Assembly (NCBI GenBank): GCA_020055645.1
Contig: CM034546.1
Location: forward strand, 96,968,001-97,032,000
DNA from: Tomocerus qinae
Lineage: Eukaryota > Arthropoda > Collembola > Entomobryomorpha > Tomoceridae
Direction of reading: 5' to 3'
DNA: 64,000 nucleotides
Position numbers and translations under genes: made by a program. The first letter of the stretch is position 1; every line of letters begins with the position of its first letter. Of this stretch, positions 52,564-63,936 are shown one piece after another. The notes beneath the pieces were generated by a model. That model searched no databases, was not told the DNA's origin, and saw nothing but the letters and a program-made list of their open reading frames with translations.

Positions 52564-52695
52564 TTAGGTTTCATTCTTAATAGAACTTCCATAATAGAGG
52601 GAAATTGCCTCTAAATTAATAATGTATAGTTCCACTGCTGCAGTTATGGTGTCAATAGTCTCTGCTTTGGTGTAATCGGGGACATCGGCATACAT
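52564..52695 (-). CDS. Candidate 43-codon frame
   Basis: ATG-initiated frame MYADVPDYTKAETIDTITAA continuing VELYIINLEAISLYYG to a stop at 52,564. The composition is more protein-like than neighbouring frames, but frames of this length arise by chance. An in-frame stop lies 12 bases upstream and no splice acceptor abuts it. It might be a small independent peptide or a last exon. I recognise nothing. Confidence 0.15.
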   Translation of the reverse strand: MYADVPDYTKAETIDTITAAVELYIINLEAISLYYGSSIKNET

Positions 52696-52892
52696 TTTTA
52701 AATTTCAAAAAACAATCAAAAATGTAAATCGATTCAATACAAATAAATATTTCATGAGCTACATAAGTATAAAAATAGAACAAAATTGAAATAGCTGTAC
52801 AAAGTATAATTTTATGTGCATTTAGCATGATATTGAAAGAATGCACGATTAGCGTGTGCTCTGCAAGGGAAAGGAAGCAGGAAACTGTTGGC

Positions 52893-52983
52893 TTACACGA
52901 ACAAATGAGTATGTGCTAACTTTTTTTCCGGTTCTGGAGGTGCAGCATCCTTCTTAAGTTCTGCCTCGATATCAGCCTTTATT
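52893..52983 (-). CDS. Candidate C-terminal exon of an unidentified minus-strand gene
   Basis: After an acceptor (TTTTTATAACTTTAG) the frame reads IKADIEAELKKDAAPPEPEK, then KLAHTHLFV and a stop. The charged helix followed by Ala-Pro-Glu residues is typical of real C-termini and stands out from the AT-rich surroundings. A GTTAGC donor within the Lys run could also end the exon early. Upstream exons would lie to the right (53,000-53,800), where I could not identify any, so the gene may be partial or a remnant. Function unknown. Confidence 0.28.
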
Positions 52984-53851
52984 CTAAAGTTATAAAAATG
53001 ATGCTTTTTGAGATTTAGTAGTTGAAATCTGTCAGTACGAAATGATTCAATTGTGCCACTATCTTTCAGCTTTTTTGTTGCACCGGATGATGGAGTCCAA
53101 AAAAATTTTTTTGTGTTTTTTGGAATAACTAAAATAGTCTATATCGTTCTTGTACGATATGGAAGTCAGAGATTTTTGGATTTTCTTTCATGTCTGTGTC
53201 ACTTTTTTTTCACTTGCACTGATTTGGAGAATAATTCTTATGTGGGTTTGATTGGAGAATTGAATGAAATAATTTCTTTCATAATACAAGAATCATGATA
53301 CTGGTGGTATAAAAAGGCACAACTTAAAAGGCTTTCTTTTTACAAGAAGTAAATGGGTATTGATGCCGTGCTCTTTAGTACTTCAACAACCTCAACATAG
53401 GGGTATATATGAGGGTATGGTATGATGGTGTTAAGTTAAAGAACTAGGTCATTTAAAGCCATTTTGTTACAGCGTATTAAAAAGCATTTCCTGTCATCAA
53501 AAGTTAAGGGAGGTTTCTATTTATCAAATCTCATGCAATAATGAAGGATTTATCAGGTCATGTATAATAACTTTTCTTTGCGTGCACCGTGCACAGATAC
53601 GAATTATACCATTTAAATGTCTTCCCTTGGTATGTACTTTTATGTTTCAATAGGAGGTACATATACCAACTCGAACCCAAGTTCTCATATAATACATAAA
53701 TTAGTGTGGAATATCATTTTAACTTCATCATTTCACTTGTAACTGTAAATGATTCAGAGTCAGTCAGCAATCAGCAAGCTAAAGCTACAGATATAATTAG
53801 TAACCAATTTATTATGGACCACTCTTTTTGTATATGATATATTGCCACAAA

Positions 53852-54328
53852 ATGAAGTTAGCTCAAATCAAAAATTCTCTATTGGTGTTTCTGTTAATCT
53901 GCATCCCTTACTCTTTGTATTCTACAGCACAGTCACAGGTAATTCAATATTCTTCGACTGTAAATACAAATATATCCTTTCATACATCTTTTCTTCATTA
54001 TATCCATATACATAAGTACATAGGTGAAAATTAAATGGCATAAATAACAAGAATGTTATACTTTTAGCTTCAGGAAGGAGGAATAAAGTCAAATTGGCTG
54101 TCCAAAGAAAAGCTGAGTGCAAATGGTCTCAAAAACAACACAGAACGGGAGAAGTTGTTCGCTGTGTTAAAAACTTTCATGGATACCGTTTCAAAAGGTG
54201 GAGACCACAAGGATGTTGTCAAAGACTTCTACAGTTCTAAAGACTCAAAAGTTTGGAATATTAAAATTGAGGAAGTGCTAAAACTCGTTAATAATGCTAA
54301 CAAAAAAGAATTCAAAACAACCAATTAA
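53852..54328 (+). CDS. Small secreted protein, 115 aa, two exons
   Basis: Exon 1 (53,852-53,938) encodes MKLAQIKNSLLVFLLICIPY and SLYSTAQSQ. That is a basic n-region, a hydrophobic core of about 14 residues and small polar residues suited to signal-peptidase cleavage near residues 24-27. The intron (GTAATT … CTTTTAG, 129 bp) is phase 0. Exon 2 (54,068-54,328) gives an 86-residue hydrophilic, lysine-rich, probably helical chain (e.g. TEREKLFAVLKTFMDTVSKG, then KVWNIKIEEVLKLVNNANK) ending in a TAA stop. It has no cysteine after the signal peptide, so it is not a disulfide-knot peptide or an odorant-binding protein. The mature chain has a possible N-glycosylation site (NNT). Separation of signal peptide and mature chain by an intron is common in secreted arthropod proteins. 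I recognise no family. A salivary, haemolymph or cuticular role is conceivable but not shown. Confidence 0.78.
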
Positions 54329-55595
54329 TTATAGAGACTTCGTAACTCTACTGAGCTCTTCCCTTGGTTCTACTAATTGGAATATTATAATGTAGGAAAT
54401 ACACTGTAGACACCTACACTTTATAGTAAGGTGTCTTGATTTAATTATTGTGCGATATATTGGTATACAATTTATACCTTGTGGTTGATTCGGCATTCAA
54501 CAGACCATTAACATTGGCAAGTAGGACCACAAAGGCAAAGGGGCCCAATTACTAGCTGAGCAGTGGATATAATGATACATAGACTTGTAAAATCTATCAT
54601 GAATAGTCTCTTTTAACAGTCTACTACAGCCACAAAATCTAAATACAAACAACAACTTTTATAAAGCTCAGCAATGTTTTGTTCCATGCATAAGACATAT
54701 GGCAGAGAGTATTGTGTAGGTATACTCAAAATGGTTTCATATTATATCCTAATTAAAAATGAACAACTGCAATTGTGGGTCCGAAAAAGCTAGAAAATAC
54801 TATAAGTACAAATTCATAATAAGCCTTCATGTCACAATCACAACAACGCATTTCCTATTAAGCTGTTACCTTTTCTTTACGGGTTTTGTTGACCAAGAGC
54901 CCAAGTTTCGGGGGAAAGTAGCAGAAAGGGCGAGAATACTCCGAGGGGTCAACTGTTTCAAGGGAGGTAAATTGAATCGGGTTATACGGCGGAGAATACA
55001 CAATGTAATATAACTTGGTATTTATAATTTGTTCCTAAGCTATAAAAAATTCATTATGCATTTTGAAAAAGCCTTTTATGACTGTACGAGCATTAATTTT
55101 AATGCAATGATGAGTTTAAAAATTTTATTATTTATTGTACGATATTTATATTTTCTGGATAAATATTCCCAGAAAATTAATTTAACATTACAGTAAGTAC
55201 CATTTATGAACAACATACAAATATAGGAAGTCGTTAATCGTTGTAAAAGCCTTAAGCTTGCATCTCCCAGCTTGTAAGCTTAACAATTTTTATACTAGGA
55301 AATTTCGAAGAATACTAGTACCTCCTACTTTCATCAGAGTAATATAGATAACAAGAAACACATTTAATGACCAAATTGTAATCCCTTAGCATCATGAATC
55401 ATGAACAGAACATAAAATTATGCTAAAACAGGCATGATGCCTATAATGATTATTTAAAATTCTAATCATAACGAATAACTATAAGTTTCTATAAACATCA
55501 CGAAATATAATATGTCCTTGTCCACTAAACAATCATGCTCAATATTTCAGAATAAATATAACGCATTGCTATATAACACACATAGATAAATTAAA
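54329..55595. other. Intergenic region between two convergent genes
   Basis: It holds the 3' UTRs of the secreted-protein gene and of CCAR1. A GC-richer segment at 54,886-54,966 is open as FVDQEPKFRGKVAERARILR followed by GVNCFKG. It is preceded by a pyrimidine tract and followed by a GTAAAT donor, so it could be a stray exon or a repeat fragment. I cannot decide. The rest is AT-rich. Confidence 0.4.
55131..55136 (-). terminator. Possible CCAR1 polyadenylation signal
   Basis: The first AATAAA I see on the minus strand after the CCAR1 stop lies about 460 bases downstream. This is a plausible 3' UTR length, but AATAAA is frequent in AT-rich DNA, so the call is weak. Confidence 0.35.
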
Positions 55596-58500
55596 TTATT
55601 CATTGATGGTTTCAACATTATCTGAATCCTTTTCTTTTCCTTTCACCGAATTTGTATTGCTCGCATTTTCCCGTTCTTTTTCTTTCGTAGAACTATTAGG
55701 CTTAACGTTGACATACTCTTTAACCCGTTCATAGAACCTCTCTGTTGCTCTCCGGAACGTTTCCAACTCATCCTAGTAAAAAATATCTTTATAATAATAT
55801 ACCCAAACATAGTATTGTCGCTTTTCTTATTTACAGCGGCTAAAACCCAAATCACACCTTATTAGATTTTTCTGTAGTCTCTGTTTTCTTAAGCATCTCC
55901 TTAGTTCTGGTCAACTCTTCTTTTAGCACATCGTTCGACTTTTTCAGCTCAATCACTTGGTTTTTCACATCATCTGAAAATTATCATTCTTTTATTTTAC
56001 AAATTACTGTACTCCAGCCAGTTAATAAAACCAATCCAAGCATATCCTTAAGATCTTACTCAAAGTATTCTTGGCAACATTAAAATTGGCATCAGTGGTT
56101 AAGCGTTCCTTTTCACTCTTTTCCAACTTTTCTTTAAGCTTCTTCACATCCACTATACAACCATCTACTGTAGCTAACACCGAGTCCGTTTCGTTTGTAG
56201 GGCTGTTACTTCCATTTACGATATTAGACCGAGAAAGAGCCTCAGAGCCCGTCAACGACGACATTCCGTAAACAAATACAGGCAGTAAAGATTTGCTCCC
56301 TGTAAAGATAATGACTGTTAGTATTCGAACATTTTTCAGTCAACTTGATTATTGCATACAAATTTCACAATTACATAATATAAAGATATAAAAAAAAATC
56401 ATAGCCCTTGATTTTGATATAGTATACGCATCAACCCACCTTGAGCAATTTCACGAATAGCATCAGCATCAAGGGTACAACTGTTACTACTATCAGAAGA
56501 ATCTGTAGAGTTATCATCACAAGACTTATCTGTCCATTTTCTGTAGAACAAGTTTCCTTTCGTTGACAGCTTATGAATTGCTCTGTGAATCTACAAAAAA
56601 GGAGAATTGTTGATGATAACAAATCTATAGACTTTTCGCTTCAATATTTGTACAAATAGAATAATAGTATTTCCACAAACATGAGCTCTGTTTAGTCCTA
56701 CGCCAACAGCAAAGCAAATGTCTTCCAGATCGACATCTGTTACGTAACCTGCATGTGCTTGATCGTAGAACGCAAATGATAGTAAAAGTTGGGGATCAAA
56801 TGTTTTCATTTTTGGTGCGTTAGCAGGGGGATTTTTTAACTCAGCCTTTCTTTTCTTAGCTAGCAAGTCCAAATCACTTCTCAAATCATGTCCTTTCTCC
56901 ATCACAATAACTAAGTCCTGTTATTATAAATCACGAAATCATAAGTAATCTTTGCAATAATACAAACAAAAAAATGTTGGAAGTATCATATTAATGGACA
57001 CTTAGTACCTTGGAATCACCATCGGAATTTTGATCTTTTGAAGTCTCTAGAGTTAATTTATTGCTCTGTGAAATAATTTCTCTGTAGATTCGGAATCCAA
57101 AGTCTCTTTGAAGCATTTCAAAGAAAAATTCTGCAAAAAGAGAAACTTCGAAAGAGTCTTCTTTTTTATCGGACTGTCGATAATCTCTTAGAAGTCCTAA
57201 GCTCATTGTCAGGCAATCAAAGCTACCAGATTTGGCTTTGGCCGAAGGGTAAACTAACAATTTAGGATTTTTTGGCAAGGCATATCTTCTTTCCCAAATT
57301 TTTTTGTAGTCTTCTGTCATGTCGGGTTTCAGTATAGGAGAATCCCAAGGCACATCTACTTTGGGGGATTTATTTTCTGTTTTTCGAGAAGGCGCAACGT
57401 CATTATTTTCCAGTGGAGGGTCATCCACTAGTTCCCCCTCTTCCATTTTCTCATCTTTATTTTCCAAATTTTCAGTAACTTCGTCTTCTGTATTATCTAT
57501 TATTTCTGATTTAACTACAACATCGGAAATCTGTGAAGGATTCTCTTCAGTTTCTTGCTCACTGTTCTCAACAACTTCAGTTTTGACTACTACTTTTTCC
57601 CGGGATTCTTCTTCTTTAAGGCATTTAACAAGTCTGCTTGTTAATTGAGACTTCAAACCTTTAGCTGACAAGCCTCGTAAGGTTAATTCTTCCTTTAACT
57701 TGACCACCTATTGGTACACAAATCACCAAAACTTGAAATTGTCTCCCAAAACTTATAAAACACATAAAATGCATTATAGTTTATTTTGCTTACATTCATA
57801 TTCTTTGGATCTAAAAGGCTGAAATGGGTACCACTTGATGCGCTAGTAACCTTATCTTCGGCCACTGGCTCCTTTTCACAATCAGTCTCAGCTGCCAAAG
57901 GTGCTTCAACAATGTTATCATAGATATCAACATTTGTAACACCGGGTATCGGTGGCTCTCCTTCAGATAGCTCGCCATTTTCAGTGATGTCTCCCAAAGT
58001 ATCTGTTTGATTTTCAGATACCCCCTAATATTGTTAATTGACATAAAAAATGCAATTAGTGCCAATTCCATAATTTAATGTCAAAAATATTAAACTCTAA
58101 GCAACTTGTACATAGTGTGGGAAAGTGAGACATTAAGTTTACAATTAATTGCGATTCATTTCAATTCAAACTAGATTTTGGCTTAGTCACAGCAGCTGTT
58201 GATGTATATTGGTAATTGTACATTACATTGAAAAATAGTTGAAGGCAAATCTCACAATCACACAAAGATAAGCTCGCTCCCATTAAAGCTTTTCAGTCAT
58301 TTCCACAATCATTCGACACTCATCCATCCCCACACACATTAAGTAATAAAGTCAAAACCTATCTTGATTAAGACTTAGTAAGTTTACAACCGAGAGTAGT
58401 TAAACATGTGCATTTGTTCAACACCAGACAGAGACAAATGACTTCTGTGTCTACTGTTGAATTTTACCCATAATATATATCAAAATTGATTCTAAATTCT

Positions 58501-61500
58501 AATCACATGAACTCGGGAATAGCAGGAGAGGGTGTCACAATTAATTACGTCACTAAATTGGTAAAATACTATAACATGAAAAAATGGCTTCTAAAGCTTT
58601 TCAGAATCAGAATAGCCAATTTCTGGACAGTTAGTGACATGCAGCTTGATTGAACGTCAGGAGGAAACAACGGAAAGTAATCCTCACGTGTGTCTATAGA
58701 TCTATTTAGTAGATATGTAGGAATATTTTGGGCTTGAAGCTAAACATTTATAACGATTAATCAGTATAGTAGTACATAATATTAAAATACGACTACTTCC
58801 ATTTGTAAAAAAGACACGTAAGTAACTACTGCAGCAGATAAAGATTTGTGACGCGACTAAAGCCAAGTATGACAGCAATGACAGTACACTGAAACGGAAA
58901 CTATTGCCAAACCAGCTACAGTATGCTTAGCACGACTAAAAGTTTAGTAAATATTTATAATATAGCATTGAGTCATCGTTCAGCCACCTCCATCTTCAAA
59001 ACATCCGTCTCTGAATCCTTTCGATTTTGCTCTTGGACCGTTTTAACCGATGATTTACGACTTCCTTTCTGTTCTATAGCATCAGATTTAACTTTCGGAG
59101 TCTCAAGCGAGCCAGCAGCTGCAGCAACCGTAACATTATTCGATGAATCAATAGCTTTTGATGATGCTTTGTTTTTGGACGCTGAAGAGTCCTTCCTCGG
59201 TGGGTCTCCTGGCCCAGACGGTTTTCCATAAACAACCATGTTATAAGAATTCCTGAAACTGCTCCATTCTGCTGGTGTAGGAAGACAAGACCACACGTCA
59301 GGGATGAAAAAGACGACTGATTCCATATTTCCATTGGAACGTCGGTAGTACAATTCCGAAAATCGATACCTGAGGGAAACGTCGACCAAAGGAAAAAAAG
59401 AACAAAATAAAACATGAGGACGTTCCTTGCTACATACGATGCCACGATGAGACATCTAGTCCTATGGAAATACAATTTTCCCCGACCCCATCTTGCGAAA
59501 CATCGATACAGATGATTTCCAACGGAAGTTTCGTAAGCCTTAGTAATTCACCCAATTTCATTCCGCCAATGGGTTTCACATTAAAATTGACAAGCATGGT
59601 ATTTGTAATATTAATACAATAAGACATCAATGAACGTGACTAATATCTATCTAGTTTCAGACAATATTATATCCACAAAATAAACAAATTGAAAAATATT
59701 TGATACGCAGACAAATCACAATCGGTAAGATATTGCAATGCATTATTTGTACCAATTTTTGCAGCTAGCAAGGTCGACTCCTGTGAGTGCTTTAACGCAT
59801 CTTATTGCTGTATTTATCAATACTTGAGGATCCGACTGGGGATTAGGTCCATCCAAAGACGGTGACCAAGGTCCTCCCAAGGCAAGTGTTTCATTTTTCC
59901 CAGCCTACAGAGATAACAGGCTGGTTCAATCATCTTATTAAGAGTAATTTTATATGCATTTACCTTTATTCCAACAACGAAGTTTATTAGGCGACTTAGA
60001 TTCTGTGGCTCATTTTTGGCATCATTAGTATCTTCAGCAAGAGAACAAGACTTGCGGTACAAAGCTTCTTTATTCAATGTTGACAACAGCATCACCTGTA
60101 AAATATACGTGGTCACTAAAAATTAACACGCTTTACTACAAAATCAAACAATGTCTTTCACTTCATCCACTGCTCCATCTGGTCAACTTACTTTAACTTT
60201 GAAAAGATAGCTGGCATCTGGCGGTTCCAACATGTTCGGGACCTTGGCCAACTTTTCTGACAAACCCAATGGATCAGAAATTTCAATTTTCCTGACACTC
60301 TTTCGAAAAATGTGCACAGGACACGGTGGTCCGAACTCAAAAGGGTGATGTAATGGAAATGTTTCCATCCACGACGCCTTAACAAGAAAAAAATCCGATG
60401 GGATGTATAAATTTGGATATCGTCTTTTTAGCTCCATGATTCCAAGCTCGTTACTACAGTTAAAAGTAATTAATTATTGACATTGACAGTAAATTATTTT
60501 TGGATATGCAGATTTTGGAGCTCTATGCCTCAATTGGTAATAGACGGCTTACGTGTCTAATGGAAACTTCGGTGGATCAACCAAATACCGAGGGGTGGCT
60601 CTGGGCAATCTTTTTGGCGAAGCAGATCTTGACCTGGATCTTGACTTTGATTTGTCTATAATTGGTGGTGTGCGTTCCCTCTTCACTCTTTCTCTAGATC
60701 GACTCCTCTTTTTTTCGGACCTTATAAGGGGAGGAATACTGGGACTTCGGTCTCGTTCCCTGCGTTCCATTACCCTATCTTTTGAATCCCGATCTCTTTC
60801 CCTGAATATTAAATATAAATTACTGATTTGAAATATTTGAATGTCTAATATTTCATTTACATTAAAATGTTTGATATTATCCGACTGATTTAAGATTTAA
60901 TCATACTTCTAATACTTCAAAAAGCTACATCGCATAGGGCTGTATAAAGTTTTACGTGGTTTTATCAATTCAAAATGTAATTGTTAAAGTCAAAGTTACC
61001 TAATTTTTCGGTCTCGAATTCGATCTCTCCTTGCAGAAGACTCCTTCCTACGTTTAGGGGATGGTGTTCGACTTCTCTCCCTTTTCTCTCTCCGACGCTC
61101 TCTTTCACGTTCGACTCTATCTCTGGATCTGTCCCTATCCCTTGATCTGTCACGCGATCTATCTCTTGATCGATCTCGTTCTCTTGATCTATCTCGCGAT
61201 CTATCTATATCCCTACTTTGTTCAAGCTTTTCAATGAATTCCTGTTCTATCCCTTTTTCTCGTTCCTTGTTTCCCATATTTTGCGGCAAATTAAGCGTTT
61301 GATAGTTGGGTTGAAAAATAGGTTCTGACATTTGCATGTGTGAAGGCATACCTAATCCTAGACCCAAGGCCATCGGTGGTGGCAAAACTGGTGGTGCCAT
61401 GGCAGGATTTCTCCTAGGATCTCTTGACATCTTTGGGGCAGCAGGGCTACGAGTTGTATTTCCTCCATATACAGAATGAGGATTTGAAACGATACTCACA

Positions 61501-62458
61501 TGATGAGTGCCACTATTATTTCTTTGGTTTTGAGGTTGCTGAGGGTTTTGTTGTGCAGATTGTTGGTGAGGAACTTGGTGCTTTGTTTGTACAGAAGACT
61601 GATTATGGAAATTCATGCTCTGTTGATTTTGTATTTGATGAAACTGCTGTTGCTGTTGTGATTGAGTAGACATAGTTTGAGATTGAGAGGTTGCACTTCC
61701 AGGATTTAAATTCATGTTACTCAAATTGCTGTTCAGACCTCCACCCATGTTTACTATTTGAACTCTCGTAGCATTCCATTTGAATGGCATACTGGGATTA
61801 AAATCAGCTTCGACAAGAACTCTGTCTCCTTCTTTAGGAAGAATGGGTCCTTTTACAGCTCTAAAATCAATAATTTAAAATAGTACATCGTAGATTAAAA
61901 ATTACTTTCATGTGTAAATAAATTTAGTACACCCAAGCCCATTGCATTAACAATCACAAATACAAAAAATACCTACCCCATTTGGAAAAAAACCTCTTCG
62001 TCTATGAATCCAAAATCGTTGTGAGTTTTGGAAACTGTTCCCGTAAATACACGCTGTTTGGGCTGCTGCTGTTGTTGTGTTTGCTGTAACTGCGGTGGAG
62101 GTGTCTGTGTATGAACCTGCATTGAAGGACCGATAGTCATACCGCCGACTGACATTGGAACAGACATAAGCCCCTGCATGTTTATCGTTTGATTTTGCGG
62201 TGCATTTGCAGCTTGGGAAATTAGCTGTCCGACTCCCAGTTGATCCGTTAAGAAATTTACAGATGCTAAATTTTGAAATGCATTCTGCTGCGGAGCTTGA
62301 AGTAATAATGGTTGAGCTGCCGCTGCAGCTGCTGCAGCATTTATTTGTAATTGATTTTGCGGATTATTCGGATCCGAAAATGCGAAATTTTGAGTTCCAG
62401 GTTGAAATTGTAATTGGTTATTATGATTCACATTGAAGTTAAACATATTTTGTGGCAT
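55596..62458 (-). CDS. CCAR1: Cell division cycle and apoptosis regulator 1 (CCAR1), complete, 14 coding exons
   Basis: CCAR1 is a nuclear co-activator that links Mediator, p53/nuclear receptors and splicing. Exons: 62,458-61,977; 61,860-61,000; 60,801-60,553; 60,453-60,192; 60,095-59,964; 59,904-59,753; 59,369-58,988; 58,024-57,794; 57,707-57,009; 56,917-56,681; 56,590-56,440; 56,299-56,060; 55,973-55,858; 55,772-55,596. All joins keep frame (1,456 aa; human about 1,150). In order: Gln/Ala-rich N-terminus; S1-like domain (about 136-190, RVFTGTVSKTHNDFGFIDEE, GDRVLVEADFNPSMPFKWN); RS/RD-rich tract; conserved ELKRRYPNLYIPSDFF and NWYRFSELYY…FFIPDVWSCLPT segments; SAP DNA-binding helix pair (about 912-945, LSAKGLKSQL); RRYALPKNP…KSGSFDCLTMSL and SFEVSLFAEFFFEMLQRDFG; EF-hand-like region (LLSFAFYDQAHAGYVTDVDL); C-terminal coiled coil. 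The donor after exon 7 (GAG then GTGGCT) is weak. The ATG follows an in-frame stop. Confidence 0.95.
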
Positions 62459-62618
62459 ATTAGCTGCTAACACCTTTAACGTTATGTTCAATTAAGTAAA
62501 CGTGGTGGTACTGAATATTTGGCAATTGTAATTCAAGCGTGGTGCGGTGGAGCTTTGAAATCCTGGTAATCCTGAACCAACTAGAACTAGATGGTCGAAA
62601 TCGAACCTGTCGAACTTC
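62459..62618 (-). other. CCAR1: Probable 5' UTR part of the CCAR1 start exon
   Basis: On the minus strand a good acceptor (CTGTTTTAG at 62,619) precedes 160 bases that lead without another clear splice site into the CCAR1 start codon. A TAA in the CCAR1 frame lies about 36 bases upstream of the ATG, so this part is untranslated in that frame. An upstream non-coding exon, not located, would be needed. Confidence 0.5.
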
Positions 62619-63289
62619 CTAAAACAGAACAGAAATAAAAATTTTAATTGGAATAATGTTATGAATGTAATATACGACATATTTTACATAGAGGTCAATC
62701 AAGTTCAAAGTTCTTCTCTACAAGAGAAGGATTGGCAAAAACAAGACAAGGAGACGAACTGAAAATCAAAACTGGTGTGATAGCCAGGTTACTCCAGGCT
62801 ATCTTTGCCAGACTAATAAATGTCGGACGGACTTCGTTAGTTGGATTTGTAATAAAAAATCTCCAGAGTAAATATAGGGGAATAAAAAAATAATCCTTAG
62901 TAAGTTGGGATGAAAATATTCAGTCAGAATCCTCAGAATTGGGATAAAAATCCCCCATGTGAAATTGAATAAAAATCTCCAGAGATGAGATAAAAAAATT
63001 ACAGAGGGAAGTAAAATAAAAAATATCAAGAGTAAACAGTGAAATGTTCGGCCTCCGGCCAGCATGCTGCCACCGGAATAAATAGAATAAATAAAACTAT
63101 ATGATAATATATGACAAAGTATAATAAAACATAACATTAATTAATAACTAGCTGGTTAGCCCGTCCTACGACAGGGCTTTGTTCCATATAAACCAAAATT
63201 AAAGATTCAAATATAATTAATCCCAAACTCAAATGCCCTGATATTTCATACCACAGTCTCCTATACAACCTAGCCAATTCATACCTATG
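62619..63289. other. Upstream region of CCAR1
   Basis: It should contain the promoter and perhaps a non-coding first exon. Around 62,860-63,030 the AT-rich words AAATCTCCAGAG and AAAAATCTCCAGAG recur, suggesting a decayed repeat. CTAGCTGGTTAGCCCGTCCT at about 63,149 with GACAGGGC is a compact stem-forming word of the type seen at ends of interspersed repeats. No gene frame is supported. Confidence 0.4.
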
Positions 63290-63790
63290 CAGTAGTCTCC
63301 ACCTCCCCGCCCGCTCCCAAATAAGAACTTTTCCACCGACATGAAACCTCCACCACCCAGCCCCTTCCCAAATAACAAATTTTTCTCGACATGTAGGCTC
63401 CACCTCCCCACGCCTTCCCCAAAAACATAATCGTTTCATCGACATGAAACCTCCACCTCTTCTCAAATGACAAATTTTCCATCGATACGTAGTCTCTACC
63501 TCGTAACCCCTTCCCAATTAATAAATTTTTCTCCCCGCCACTACCCAAATAACATAATTGTTACATCGACATGTGGTCTCCCGCTTCCCGTCCCCTCCCA
63601 AATAACAACTTTTTCACCAACATGTAACCTCCACCTACCCTACCCGCCCCTTCCCAAATAACAATTGTTTCAAGGACATGTAGTCTCCACCTCCCCGCCC
63701 TTTCACAAATAACAATTTTTTCATCGATATTTAGTCTCCCCTTCCCCGCCCGTTTCCTAAATAACATAATTAATTCATCAACATGAAGTC
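63290..63790 (+). repeat. Degenerate C-rich tandem repeat, about 60-70 bp period
   Basis: Words of the form CATGTAGTCTCCACCTCCCC, GCCC.TTCCCAAATAACAA and TTTTTCATCGACATG recur in the same order about eight times with many changes, and again after 63,940 to the window end. The minus strand therefore shows several Gly/Trp-rich open frames (KICYLGRGWVVEVS types), which are repeat artefacts. The array continues beyond the window. Confidence 0.85.
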
Positions 63791-63805
63791 TCTAACTCCA
63801 AGCAC

Positions 63806-63936
63806 GTATCCAGTAGGGGAGCGCAACGTTCCCCTCTAAATCTGAGAAAATTTTTTTTTTCCAAGAATGGCTAAAAATTGAAAAATAATTTACATTACTT
63901 TGGTTGCGCCCCCGCTTGAAAAAAATTTCTGGATAC
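63806..63936. mobile_element. Short inverted-repeat element inside the C-rich repeat
   Basis: GTATCCAG at the left edge is mirrored by CTGGATAC at the right. AGGGGAGCGCAAC is mirrored by GTTGCGCCCCCGC a little further in. The 131-bp segment differs in composition from the tandem repeat on both sides, as expected of an insertion. No target duplication is evident and the superfamily is unknown. Confidence 0.5.

Larger units (their letters stand above)
52017..53851. other. Intergenic region with two small minus-strand coding candidates
   Basis: It should include the promoter of the 343-aa gene. Two short minus-strand frames here look protein-like and are listed separately. The plus-strand frame at 52,193-52,387 has mixed composition and no splice context. 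A run of T-rich low-complexity sequence lies at 53,095-53,125 and near 53,200. Confidence 0.45.

Noticed and set aside
59430..59630. 66-codon minus-strand frame (LGELLRLTKLPLEIICIDVS)
   Set aside because: It falls in a CCAR1 intron. Splicing 59,753 to 59,369 restores the conserved NWYRFSELYY sequence without it.
63137..63767. Several Gly/Trp/Arg-rich minus-strand frames
   Set aside because: All lie in the degenerate C-rich tandem repeat and share its period.
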